Source: Chloroflexota bacterium
GTDB lineage: Bacteria > Chloroflexota > UBA6077
DNA: 8,442 nucleotides
Direction: 5' to 3'
Assembly: GCA_021788565.1 (NCBI GenBank)
Contig: JAJYKO010000190.1
Coordinates: forward strand, 1 to 8,442
The notes under the pieces are model-generated. The model was not told the DNA's origin. It was given only the letters and a program-made list of their open reading frames with translations, and did not search any database. This document shows, piece after piece, positions 1 through 5,372 of this stretch; positions within the stretch are counted from its first letter, which is position 1, and each line of letters opens with the position of its first letter. The translations under genes and the position numbers were made by a program.

Positions 1-1032
1 GCCTGCCCGGTGCGGTGCAAACGAGTAGCCCAATCCGATGGACCGGATCAGGTGGACCCGGCCTATGGCGGTCCAGAATACGAGACCACCGGGGCCTTCG
101 GATCGCTGTGTGGCGTATCCAACCTCGAAGCGGTGTGCAAGGCCCACGAACTGTGTAACGCTTACACCCTGGACACCATCTCCACGGGGGCGACCATCGC
201 CTTCGCCATGGAGTGCTTCGAGAACGGTTTGCTGTCGCTCAAAGACACCGGCGGGTTGGAGTTGCGCTTCGGGAACGATCGGGCCGTCATCCAGTTGATC
301 CGCATGATCGCCCACCGAGAGGGAATAGGTGATCTGCTGGCCGAGGGCACGCGGCGAGCGGCGGAGCGGATCGGTAGAGGCGCGGATCGCTTCGCCATGC
401 AGACGAAGGGCCAGGAGATGGCGATGCACGAGCCGCGCGGGAAGGGAAGCCTCGCCCTCGCCTACGCGCTCTCATCCACGGGCGCCAATCACACCGAGGG
501 TCCCCACGACTATCTCTTCCAGGCCGGCGCTTTTGGCGTGCAGGATATGGCGGAGTTGGGTATCCACGAGCCAGTGCCGGCGATCTACCTGGGTCCGGAG
601 AAGGTGCGCCAATTTGCGTACATGCAGATGACGTGGCAGGTTTTCAACACCCTGGGGCTCTGCATCTTCACCGCGGGGCCAGGGAAGCTGCTCAAGATGT
701 CGCAGGTGGCGGAAGTTTTGGCCGCCGCGACGGGATGGGATACGACCCTCTGGGAAGTCATGAAGCTGGGGGAGCGCACGATCACCATGAAGCGCGCCGT
801 CTCCGTAAGGCAAGGCATCTCTCGGACGGACGACCGATTGCCGGAAAGGCTCTTCGAGCCGCTGGAGGGGGGCCTCCTGAAGGGGAAAGCGCTCGACAGG
901 GCGGAGTTCGAGCGAGCCCTGGAGCTGTACTACGGCGCCTTCGGCTGGGACCCGCGCACCGGCATCCCCACACCCGGGAAGCTCACCGAACTCGGCGCGA
1001 GTTGGGCGAATGCGCTGCTGGAGCAGGGATAG
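1..1032 (+). CDS. Aldehyde ferredoxin oxidoreductase (AOR) family protein, C-terminal part (5' end outside window)
   Basis: This is the C-terminal ~343 residues of a tungsten- or molybdenum-pterin aldehyde:ferredoxin oxidoreductase. Family members oxidise aldehydes to carboxylic acids in the cytoplasm and pass electrons to ferredoxin. The frame is open from base 1 and begins A-C-P-V-R-C-K-R, which matches the last two cysteines (codons 4-6 and 16-18) of the family's CxxCxxxC [4Fe-4S] motif; the first cysteine would lie upstream. The GPEYET pterin-site motif (codons 70-87), the LCNAYTLDTISTG segment and the late fourth-cluster cysteine in LGLCIF (codon 661-663) all fit AOR domains 2 and 3. Full-length members are about 600 residues, so some 250 are missing. 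The GTG at 10 is internal and is not the start. The next gene follows after 3 nt, so the three plus-strand genes probably share a transcript. The family is clear; the substrate cannot be read from sequence. Confidence 0.93.
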   Translation, partial: ACPVRCKRVAQSDGPDQVDPAYGGPEYETTGAFGSLCGVSNLEAVCKAHELCNAYTLDTISTGATIAFAMECFENGLLSLKDTGGLELRFGNDRAVIQLIRMIAHREGIGDLLAEGTRRAAERIGRGADRFAMQTKGQEMAMHEPRGKGSLALAYALSSTGANHTEGPHDYLFQAGAFGVQDMAELGIHEPVPAIYLGPEKVRQFAYMQMTWQVFNTLGLCIFTAGPGKLLKMSQVAEVLAAATGWDTTLWEVMKLGERTITMKRAVSVRQGISRTDDRLPERLFEPLEGGLLKGKALDRAEFERALELYYGAFGWDPRTGIPTPGKLTELGASWANALLEQG

Positions 1033-1035
1033 CAG

Positions 1036-2199
1036 TTGAACAGGTCGAGCAAGAGCCCGGACGCGGTAGTCATAGGCGGCGGGATCGTAGGCGCCGCCTG
1101 CGGCTACTACCTCGCCATGGAAGGGCTGTCAGTTCAGCTGCTGGAGCGCTTCTCACTCGCCTCCGGCACGTCCCGAGCCTGCGAGGGGAACCTCCTTCTG
1201 TGGGACAAGGAGCTGACCAGGGAGTTGCCCCTCGGCAAACGCAGCCTGGAGCTGTGGCGCGACCTGGCCCAGGAGTTGGATTTCGACTTCGAGTACGACG
1301 TCAAGGGCGGCCTGATGGTGGCGGACAACGAGCAGGCCCTGGCTGCCACCAGGCGAAAGGTCGAGGAGATGGCCGCGGCGGGCGTGCCGTGCCGCATGCT
1401 GGACGAGGCGGAGATCCACGAGGTGGAGCCTGCGCTCGCCGGGGACCTCGCTGGCGTGGCCATCTTTCCGCAAGACACCCAGGTCGAGCCGCGCCGCGCG
1501 ACGGTCGCCCTGGTGAAGGGCGCGCAGCGGCTCGGACTCTCTCTGCGGCTGGACACCGCGGTGCGCCGGGTGGTACTGGACGGGCGCGGAAGAGTCGAGG
1601 CCGTGGAGACATCGACCGAACGGATTCCCACCGGCAAGGTGGTCGTGGCCGCGGGGGTCTGGACGGCCGAAGTAGCCAAAACGGCGGCACTTGACGTGCC
1701 GGTCCATCCGCGCAAAGGGCAGATCGTCGTGACGGATAGAACGCCCGTGACCGTGCGGCACAAACTCATGGAGGCTGGCTACACCGGGACGGTAGAGAGC
1801 GGGGCAGCGGATCTCCAGGTCGCGATGGTCGCGGAATCGACTCGAAGTGGTAATCTTCTACTCGGCAGCAGCCGAGAATTGGTTGGCTTCGACCGGAGCG
1901 TGGGCCTCGGAGCGATCAAGGGCATTGTGGACAGGGCGATACGTTTCTTTCCCGCCCTCGCGGGGATTCGGTGCATCCGCACGTATGCCGGCCTTCGCCC
2001 GTTCAGCCCCGATCACCTGCCTCTCATCGGGCCGGTCGATGGCACCGAGGGCTTCTACGTGGCGACGGGTCACGAGGGAGCCGGGATCGGACTCGCCCCC
2101 GCGACGGGTCGGCTCATCGCCCAGTGGGTCACGAAGCAGCCGTTGGATTTCCCAGCCGACTGGTTCGCGCCCAGTCGGTTCGGCGACACAGGAGGATAG
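1036..2199 (+). CDS. FAD-dependent oxidoreductase, DAO family (D-amino acid / D-hydroxyproline dehydrogenase-like)
   Basis: This 387-residue flavoprotein belongs to the DAO superfamily (glycine oxidase, sarcosine oxidase beta, D-hydroxyproline dehydrogenase), which oxidises the C-N bond of amino or imino acids. An N-terminal Rossmann FAD site is visible: VVIGGGIVGA (residues 11-20, GxGxxG) and the ribose-binding acidic residue in LLE (E37). The middle has the typical VVVAAGVWT (202-210) and HPRKGQIVVT (224-233) strands. The C-terminal flavin-contact block runs from AGLRPFSPDHLPLIGP (318-333) to GHEGAGIGLAPATG (345-358). Length is normal for the family. The start is TTG at 1036, 3 nt after the AOR stop, with GGAG at about 1020-1023 as a distant ribosome site. 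No signal peptide is seen. It abuts a proline racemase-family gene, so a D-proline or cis-4-hydroxy-D-proline substrate is likely, but this is inferred from context. It could be an oxidase (O2) or a dehydrogenase. Confidence 0.9.
   Translation: MNRSSKSPDAVVIGGGIVGAACGYYLAMEGLSVQLLERFSLASGTSRACEGNLLLWDKELTRELPLGKRSLELWRDLAQELDFDFEYDVKGGLMVADNEQALAATRRKVEEMAAAGVPCRMLDEAEIHEVEPALAGDLAGVAIFPQDTQVEPRRATVALVKGAQRLGLSLRLDTAVRRVVLDGRGRVEAVETSTERIPTGKVVVAAGVWTAEVAKTAALDVPVHPRKGQIVVTDRTPVTVRHKLMEAGYTGTVESGAADLQVAMVAESTRSGNLLLGSSRELVGFDRSVGLGAIKGIVDRAIRFFPALAGIRCIRTYAGLRPFSPDHLPLIGPVDGTEGFYVATGHEGAGIGLAPATGRLIAQWVTKQPLDFPADWFAPSRFGDTGG
2191..2195 (+). promoter_or_regulatory. Ribosome binding site deciding the TTG start of the racemase gene
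   Basis: AGGAGG (2190-2195) lies inside the last codons of the FAD gene, 7 nt before TTG at 2203. That spacing is ideal, whereas the first ATG (2218) is 22 nt away. The TTG start also adds MRFSR, which matches the N-terminal MKFSR-type beginning of proline racemases. Confidence 0.75.
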
Positions 2200-2202
2200 A
2201 CC

Positions 2203-3210
2203 TTGAGATTCAGCCGCATGTTCACTGCCGTGGACGCTCACACCGAAGGGGAGCCCGCTCGAATTATCGTTGGCGGTATACCCTACATCCCCGGCAACAC
2301 CATGTTCGAGAAGAAGCAGTACATCGAGGAGCAGTGGGACGACATCCGCCAGGTCCTGATGTACGAGCCCAGAGGCCACAACGCGATGTCGGGTGCCATA
2401 GTCACTGCTCCCACCGTGCCAGAAGCCGACATCGGCCTGGTCTTCATCGAGGTGAGCGGCTGCCTCCCGATGTGCGGACACGACACCATCGGGGCCTGCA
2501 CCGTGTTGCTGGAGACTGGCATCCTGCCGGCCACGAAGCCAGTGACCAATCTGGTGGTCGAGACCCCGGCCGGACTGATTCTCGCCGAGGTGGAGGTGCG
2601 CGACAGCGGTGTGAAAGGAGTTACCTTTCAGAACGTCCCGTCGTTCCTATACCTCAAGGACGTGGAGGTAGTTGTCCCGGGCATTGGCGGGGTCGTGGCC
2701 GATATCTCATACGGCGGGAACTTCTACGCCATCCTTCCCGCGGCGACGATCGGCCTCGACCTCGAGCCGACGAACGCCGGGGAGTTTATTCAAGCGGGTA
2801 GGAAGATTCGGTCTGCCCTGAATGCGCTCGTCGAAGTCGCACATCCTGAGAACCCCTTGATACAAGGAGTCTCGCACGTCATGTTCACCGCGCCGCCTAC
2901 CGATCCGCGAGCGACGATGAAGAACGCCACCATCTACGGACCGTCGGGAATGGATCGCTCGCCGTGCGGGACCGGAACGTCCGCGCGGATGGCCCAGCTT
3001 CACGCACGGGGACAATTCCCGCTGGACCAGGAGTTCGTCCACGAGAGCATAATCGGCAGCCTGTTCTACGGCAGGCTACTGAAGGAAACCAAGGTAGGCA
3101 GATACCCGGCGGTGATCCCGACAATACGGGGCCGAGCCTACATCAGCGGCTTCAACACCATCGTCGTTGACCCGGAGGATCCCTTCCCGAGGGGCTTCCA
3201 ACTGGGGTGA
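2203..3210 (+). CDS. Proline racemase / 4-hydroxyproline 2-epimerase family protein
   Basis: This 335-residue protein is a cofactor-independent racemase/epimerase of the proline racemase family. Two cysteines act as acid and base on the alpha carbon of proline or hydroxyproline. Visible motifs are VDAHTEGEP (residues 10-18), the EPRGHNAMSGA block (55-65), the first catalytic Cys91 in MCGHDTIG, and the second, Cys255, in DRSPCGTGTSA (251-261). The C-terminal SGFNTIVVDPEDPFPRGF block (from 315) is also typical. Length is normal and the gene is intact. The Cys-Cys pair argues for racemase or epimerase activity; trans-3-hydroxyproline dehydratases of this family carry Thr at the second site. From memory it resembles clostridial-type proline racemase along its whole length, but sequence alone does not separate proline from hydroxyproline specificity. 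It is the last gene of the operon and converges with the glucosaminidase gene. Confidence 0.93.
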   Translation: MRFSRMFTAVDAHTEGEPARIIVGGIPYIPGNTMFEKKQYIEEQWDDIRQVLMYEPRGHNAMSGAIVTAPTVPEADIGLVFIEVSGCLPMCGHDTIGACTVLLETGILPATKPVTNLVVETPAGLILAEVEVRDSGVKGVTFQNVPSFLYLKDVEVVVPGIGGVVADISYGGNFYAILPAATIGLDLEPTNAGEFIQAGRKIRSALNALVEVAHPENPLIQGVSHVMFTAPPTDPRATMKNATIYGPSGMDRSPCGTGTSARMAQLHARGQFPLDQEFVHESIIGSLFYGRLLKETKVGRYPAVIPTIRGRAYISGFNTIVVDPEDPFPRGFQLG

Positions 3211-3265
3211 AGCCATTGTGGAATCTACATGGTTTCCCACTCAGAGTACCTGGGTGTACTGGTAA

Positions 3266-3318
3266 CCGTCATTCCCACGTCGTACCCGTCATTCCTCTGA
3301 AAGAGGGAGTGCCACTCC
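3266..3318. repeat. Degenerate repeat halves and small hairpins after the racemase gene
   Basis: CCGTCATTCC occurs at 3266-3275 and 3286-3295, resembling the outer part of the REP-like unit that follows. Two small back-to-back palindromes come next: CCTCT/AGAGG (3294-3298 / 3302-3306) and GGAGTG/CACTCC (3306-3311 / 3313-3318). They lie 80-110 nt past the racemase stop and could help end transcription, but no T-run follows. Confidence 0.4.
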
Positions 3319-3320
3319 TC

Positions 3321-3392
3321 GTCATCCCCGCGAAGGCGGGGATCCAGGCTAGTCGCTGGTGCCATGGATGCCCGCTTCCGCGGGCATGACGA
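3321..3392. repeat. REP-like palindromic repeat, inverted pair (BIME-like)
   Basis: Unit A (3321-3347) is a palindrome with arms ATCCCCGC (3324-3331) and GCGGGGAT (3336-3343) around GAAG, followed by CCAG. Unit B (about 3365-3392) is its near reverse complement, with arms ATGCCCGC (3368-3375) and GCGGGCAT (3380-3387) around TTCC. Translated, these give the VIPAKAGIQ and MPASAGMT peptides often seen when this widespread intergenic repeat is miscalled as coding. The pair sits between two convergent genes, a usual place for REP elements, where they may protect or end transcripts. Confidence 0.85.
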
Positions 3393-3442
3393 GGGGCAGC
3401 GCGGGGATGACGATGGGGAGCGCGGGGATGACGACGGAGCCG
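3380..3442. repeat. Three tandem 21-nt repeats derived from the REP-like half unit
   Basis: The right half of unit B is repeated with a period of 21 nt at 3380-3400, 3401-3421 and 3422-3442. The 16-mer AGCGCGGGGATGACGA is identical at 3398-3413 and 3419-3434. It looks like tandem duplication from within the repeat. The third copy decays at its end, close to the glucosaminidase stop at 3483. Confidence 0.75.
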
Positions 3443-3482
3443 GCCTTGGCCTCAGTCCAGGATAGGCAGTGCGTGGCGACCG

Positions 3483-3920
3483 CTACGGCGCGGTGTCGTA
3501 CTTCGCGAGGCTGTACTGCTGGATTAGTGCTATCAGCTTGCCCGGGTACGCGGGGTCGGTGGCGTATCCGGCCGCGGCGATCTGTCGGGCGAACTTGGCC
3601 GGGTCGCTGAACTTGAAGGCGGGCGCGTATCGTGGGTTCTCCACCAGAAACATCCCATGGTCCAGCACGGATTCGGCGAGATTGTGATAGGCCTTGAAGG
3701 CGGACTGCATGGCAACGTTCTGACCGTTCTCCACTTCCCAGATATCCACGCTGATCGTGCCGGCCGGCCCGGGTCCTGTGATCGCCTTGATCCCGAAGAA
3801 ATTGTAGCCCTTCGTCGAGAGCAGGCTCTGTCCCCAATCAGACTCGAGGATAGGCTGGGCTATGGTTACCGCCGCCGGCACTCTGGTTTCCTTCTGGGAT
3901 TGCTGGGCCGGACCGGCCAC
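3483..3920 (-). CDS. Glucosaminidase-domain protein (peptidoglycan N-acetylglucosaminidase-like), apparently frameshifted
   Basis: The segment encodes a nearly whole glucosaminidase domain of the FlgJ / mannosyl-glycoprotein endo-beta-N-acetylglucosaminidase family, which cuts the glycan strands of peptidoglycan. Numbered from the GTG at 3920, the family core VPAAVTIAQPILESDWGQS carries the expected catalytic Glu26. NFFGIK follows at 40-45 and the closing GYATDPAYPGKL motif at 118-129. The GTG is probably not the true start. No Shine-Dalgarno precedes it, and the family's conserved N-terminal residues (V-S-A-Q-Q-F-I-A-A) continue upstream in the same frame to about 3950. That frame has no start codon before its stop at 4080-4082. 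A Pro/Ala-rich linker lies in another frame just upstream, so the gene looks broken at a C-run near 3954-3958. It has no surviving signal peptide. It may be a real pseudogene or a sequencing error. Confidence 0.8.
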   Translation of the reverse strand: MAGPAQQSQKETRVPAAVTIAQPILESDWGQSLLSTKGYNFFGIKAITGPGPAGTISVDIWEVENGQNVAMQSAFKAYHNLAESVLDHGMFLVENPRYAPAFKFSDPAKFARQIAAAGYATDPAYPGKLIALIQQYSLAKYDTAP

Positions 3921-3953
3921 GGCAGCGATGAACTGCTGCGCCGAGACCGGGCC

Positions 3954-4312
3954 GGGGGCTGCGGACCGTCGGTATCGTCGGTCGCAGCGGCCGGAGATGG
4001 CACCGCGGCCGGCAGCTGGCTCTTGCTCGGAACCGAAGCTGCGGGAGTTGGAGCAGCCGGTACAGTCCTCGCCGTCGCGTTAGCTGGCTGAGCCGGCTTT
4101 GCGGGCGCAGCGGTCGGAGTCGCCGTCCCACCACTGCCGGCGGGTGCCGGTCCGGGTAGCGAACCGACCGAAGCACATTCCCCGCGAGGCCGCGTAGTTG
4201 AACCCGAAGCCGCGGACGATACTAAAGTTAAGCGGCGACCAAACCCGCGGGGTCTCTGGCTCGTGGTCCTGTACTGACGCGCCATGATTCCCAGAGACCC
4301 CGCGGGTTTCAC
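3954..4312 (-). pseudogene. N-terminal Pro/Ala-rich linker of the glucosaminidase gene, out of frame with its domain
   Basis: On the minus strand an open frame from GTG at 4312 (or ATG at 4285) encodes a Pro/Ala/Thr-rich stretch (for example TPTAAPAKPAQPA and PAAVPSPAAATDDTDG), typical of linkers in secreted cell-wall hydrolases. It reaches the five-C run (plus-strand GGGGG, 3954-3958) in the frame D-G-P-Q-P-P. One extra C there would continue as G-P-V-S-A-Q-Q-F, exactly into the glucosaminidase domain. The first ~30 residues are encoded by the palindromic element at 4223-4327, and no signal peptide or membrane anchor is visible. The original 5' end may therefore be lost or replaced, and the true start is uncertain. 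Confidence 0.6.
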
Positions 4313-4327
4313 CTTGGCTTTGGTTTA
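4223..4327 (+). repeat. Palindromic element, copy 1 (long GC-rich inverted repeat)
   Basis: A perfect 19-bp inverted repeat, AAACCCGCGGGGTCTCTGG (4241-4259) and its complement (4291-4309), encloses 31 nt. Outside the stem the flanks differ from each other: the left ends in TAAAG...AAGCGG...ACC, the right in CACC...CTTTGGTTTA. The outer bases ACTAAA (4221-4226) and TTTAGT (4324-4329) are also inverted. Both flanks recur at copy 2, so the element is larger than the stem and has a direction. The AAA-stem-TTT layout could also act as a bidirectional terminator. Confidence 0.8.
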
Positions 4328-4350
4328 GTGCAGCATTCTACAGCTGTCAA
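4322..4350 (-). promoter_or_regulatory. Possible promoter facing the glucosaminidase gene
   Basis: On the minus strand a perfect TTGACA -35 box (complement of 4345-4350) is followed after 17 nt by TAAACC (complement of 4322-4327), a weak -10 box matching three of six bases. Transcription would begin near 4315 and the RNA would start with the hairpin of palindromic element copy 1. Only the -35 box is strong. Confidence 0.3.
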
Positions 4351-4469
4351 TCGATGGGGAGGGGTGTTCGGCGGATTTTACCGAAACTTTACGATTGCCA
4401 TGTTTACCGCGGTCGGTGCGGGAGTTGCCAGGAATGGTTCAGGAGGTAGGGCAGATGGGGTTACAGTCG

Positions 4470-4541
4470 GGGAGGGCGAGCCTCCCGGCGAGCCGCCACG
4501 TCGGTAGGAAACTGGCGGCTCAGCAGGAGCTTCGCCCTCCC
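4470..4541. repeat. Imperfect inverted repeat with 29-nt arms (REP-like, second family)
   Basis: The left arm (4470-4498, starting GGGAGGGCGAGCCTCC) and the right arm (4513-4541) pair at 24 of 29 positions around a 14-nt loop. Translated on the minus strand it gives the G-E-A-P-A-E-P-P peptide often seen when a repeat of this kind is miscalled as protein. It shares no sequence with the other palindromes in the window. The rest of 4330-4678 shows no convincing gene. Confidence 0.75.
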
Positions 4542-4663
4542 ATCGTCCTCCCGAGCCCTCAGCGGCACCGCGACCCCAACGCTGAACCATGCCAGTTGCT
4601 ACTAGCTCGGGAACTGGAAATGCGATGAACTGCGTTATGCGGCCGGTACCGCACGCAAACCGC

Positions 4664-4669
4664 AGGAGA
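4664..4669 (+). promoter_or_regulatory. Ribosome binding site of the small orphan gene
   Basis: AGGAGA lies 9 nt before ATG at 4679. This favours that start over the in-frame ATG at 4589, whose extra 30 residues are basic, low in order and run through sequence with no coding signal. Confidence 0.6.
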
Positions 4670-4678
4670 ACTACTAAT

Positions 4679-4972
4679 ATGGCAAAAGCCGAACAGACAC
4701 GGCACGAACTTCTTAGTCGATTTGAAGACGCCACGATCGACCTTCAGCACCTGTGTAGGGAGGCGGACGCGGAGCTCGCCAGGCGAAGCGGATGGGGACT
4801 TACTGGTGCCCCTCCTGTTCTCCTGACGCGGATGGACGAGATGTCCCAGGCCCTCACCGAATGGATAGCTCTAGCTAGACAGCTCACCGTGCACGAAGCC
4901 GAAAGTGCACATGGAGTGAACTCGAAAGTCAAAAAGGCGAAGGAGGGCGAGGCTCGGGAAGCCGCGGCGTGA
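4679..4972 (+). CDS. Small hypothetical protein, 97 residues
   Basis: I do not recognise a family. The predicted protein is hydrophilic and mostly helical. A charged N-terminal helix (about residues 2-37, with L-L-S-R-F-E-D and L-C-R-E-A-D-A-E-L) is followed by a Gly/Pro turn (G-W-G-L-T-G-A-P-P, 38-46). A second amphipathic helix (about 49-76) and a Lys/Glu/Ala-rich tail (83-97) complete it. There is no signal peptide, membrane segment or metal-binding pattern. The start is ATG at 4679, supported by a good ribosome site; an in-frame ATG at 4589 is less likely. A hairpin resembling a terminator follows 29 nt after the stop, which supports a separate transcript. It stands alone between two opposite-facing copies of a palindromic element, so it may be cargo of a small mobile unit. 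That is inference. Confidence 0.6.
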   Translation: MAKAEQTRHELLSRFEDATIDLQHLCREADAELARRSGWGLTGAPPVLLTRMDEMSQALTEWIALARQLTVHEAESAHGVNSKVKKAKEGEAREAAA

Positions 4973-5000
4973 CATACCGCATAGGACCTCGTCAACGAAG

Positions 5001-5031
5001 CGAAGCGCCCACCCTACAGGTGGGTGCTTCG
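5001..5031 (+). terminator. Hairpin downstream of the small orphan gene, terminator-like
   Basis: CGAAGCGCCCACC (5001-5013) pairs with GGTGGGTGCTTCG (5019-5031) around CTACA: 13 pairs including one G-U. It begins 29 nt past the stop at 4972. No T-run follows, so it may be a rho-independent terminator of weak type or an RNA-stabilising hairpin. Confidence 0.45.
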
Positions 5032-5127
5032 GCTCCTGGCGCCGACGCGGCGACCGTCCAGAAGTGAGTAGAGTTTCCGCGCTCAGTGGTGCGGCCGCTT
5101 CAGCCCAGGGCCAGCCCTGGCAGGGTT

Positions 5128-5210
5128 TAAACCAAAGGCAGGATGAAACCCGCGGGGTCTCGAGGATCAGGGGCCAAAGACCCCGCGGGTTTGGTTACCG
5201 CTTTGCTTTA
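5128..5210 (-). repeat. Palindromic element, copy 2 (inverted relative to copy 1)
   Basis: A 15-bp perfect stem, AAACCCGCGGGGTCT (5146-5160) with its complement (5178-5192), encloses 17 nt. The left 33 nt (5128-5160) match the complement of copy 1's right end (4295-4327) at 30 of 33 positions. The right 33 nt (5178-5210) match the complement of copy 1's left end (4223-4255) at 29 of 33. The two are therefore the same element in opposite directions with unrelated loops. Confidence 0.8.
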
Positions 5211-5302
5211 GGGAGAAATGGGGAGACGGAGGGCGCAAGGAGCCAGGATCGATCGACATTGAGTCCGAGGTGGAATCTCCATCCCGAGGTGGGGTGACCC
5301 AG

Positions 5303-5351
5303 GTAGAGGCTGGCGTGACGCTGCGCCAACTCGCGTCACGCCGGCCTCTAC
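5303..5351 (-). terminator. Strong hairpin after the RND transporter gene, terminator-like
   Basis: Arms of 19 nt (5303-5321 and 5333-5351) pair fully with one G-U, around an 11-nt loop. On the minus strand it starts 21 nt after the transporter's stop codon. There is no T-run on either side, so it may stop or stabilise the transcript. The remaining bases of 4973-5372, apart from palindromic copy 2 and the hairpin at 5001-5031, hold no gene that I can support. Confidence 0.5.
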
Positions 5352-5372
5352 TTAAGGGGGCAAGCCGAGCAA

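Noticed and set aside
633..1694. Long plus-strand open frame (353 codons) across the AOR/FAD boundary
   Set aside because: It is a shadow frame of two well-supported genes. Its product is very rich in Arg and Gly with no family motif, as expected from GC-rich out-of-frame translation.
1134..1769. Minus-strand open frames of about 200 codons opposite the FAD gene
   Set aside because: They are antisense shadows of an intact DAO-family gene, with no recognisable domain and skewed Ser/Arg composition.
2203..3210. Trans-3-hydroxyproline dehydratase as the function of the racemase-family gene
   Set aside because: Those enzymes have Thr in place of the second catalytic Cys; here Cys255 is present in SPCGTGTS.
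3207..3389. Small plus-strand open frame after the racemase gene
   Set aside because: It translates the REP-like repeat (VIPAKAGIQ peptide), a known false gene call.
3380..3442. Tandem repeats considered as a CRISPR array
   Set aside because: The 21-nt units are contiguous, with no unique spacers and no cas genes; they derive from the neighbouring REP-like unit.
4589..4678. Upstream ATG at 4589 as start of the orphan gene
   Set aside because: No suitable ribosome site precedes it and the extra residues look non-coding, whereas AGGAGA is well placed for ATG at 4679.
4378..4734. Minus-strand open frame of 118 codons
   Set aside because: Its centre is the translated palindrome at 4470-4541, and it overlaps the better supported orphan gene start on the other strand.
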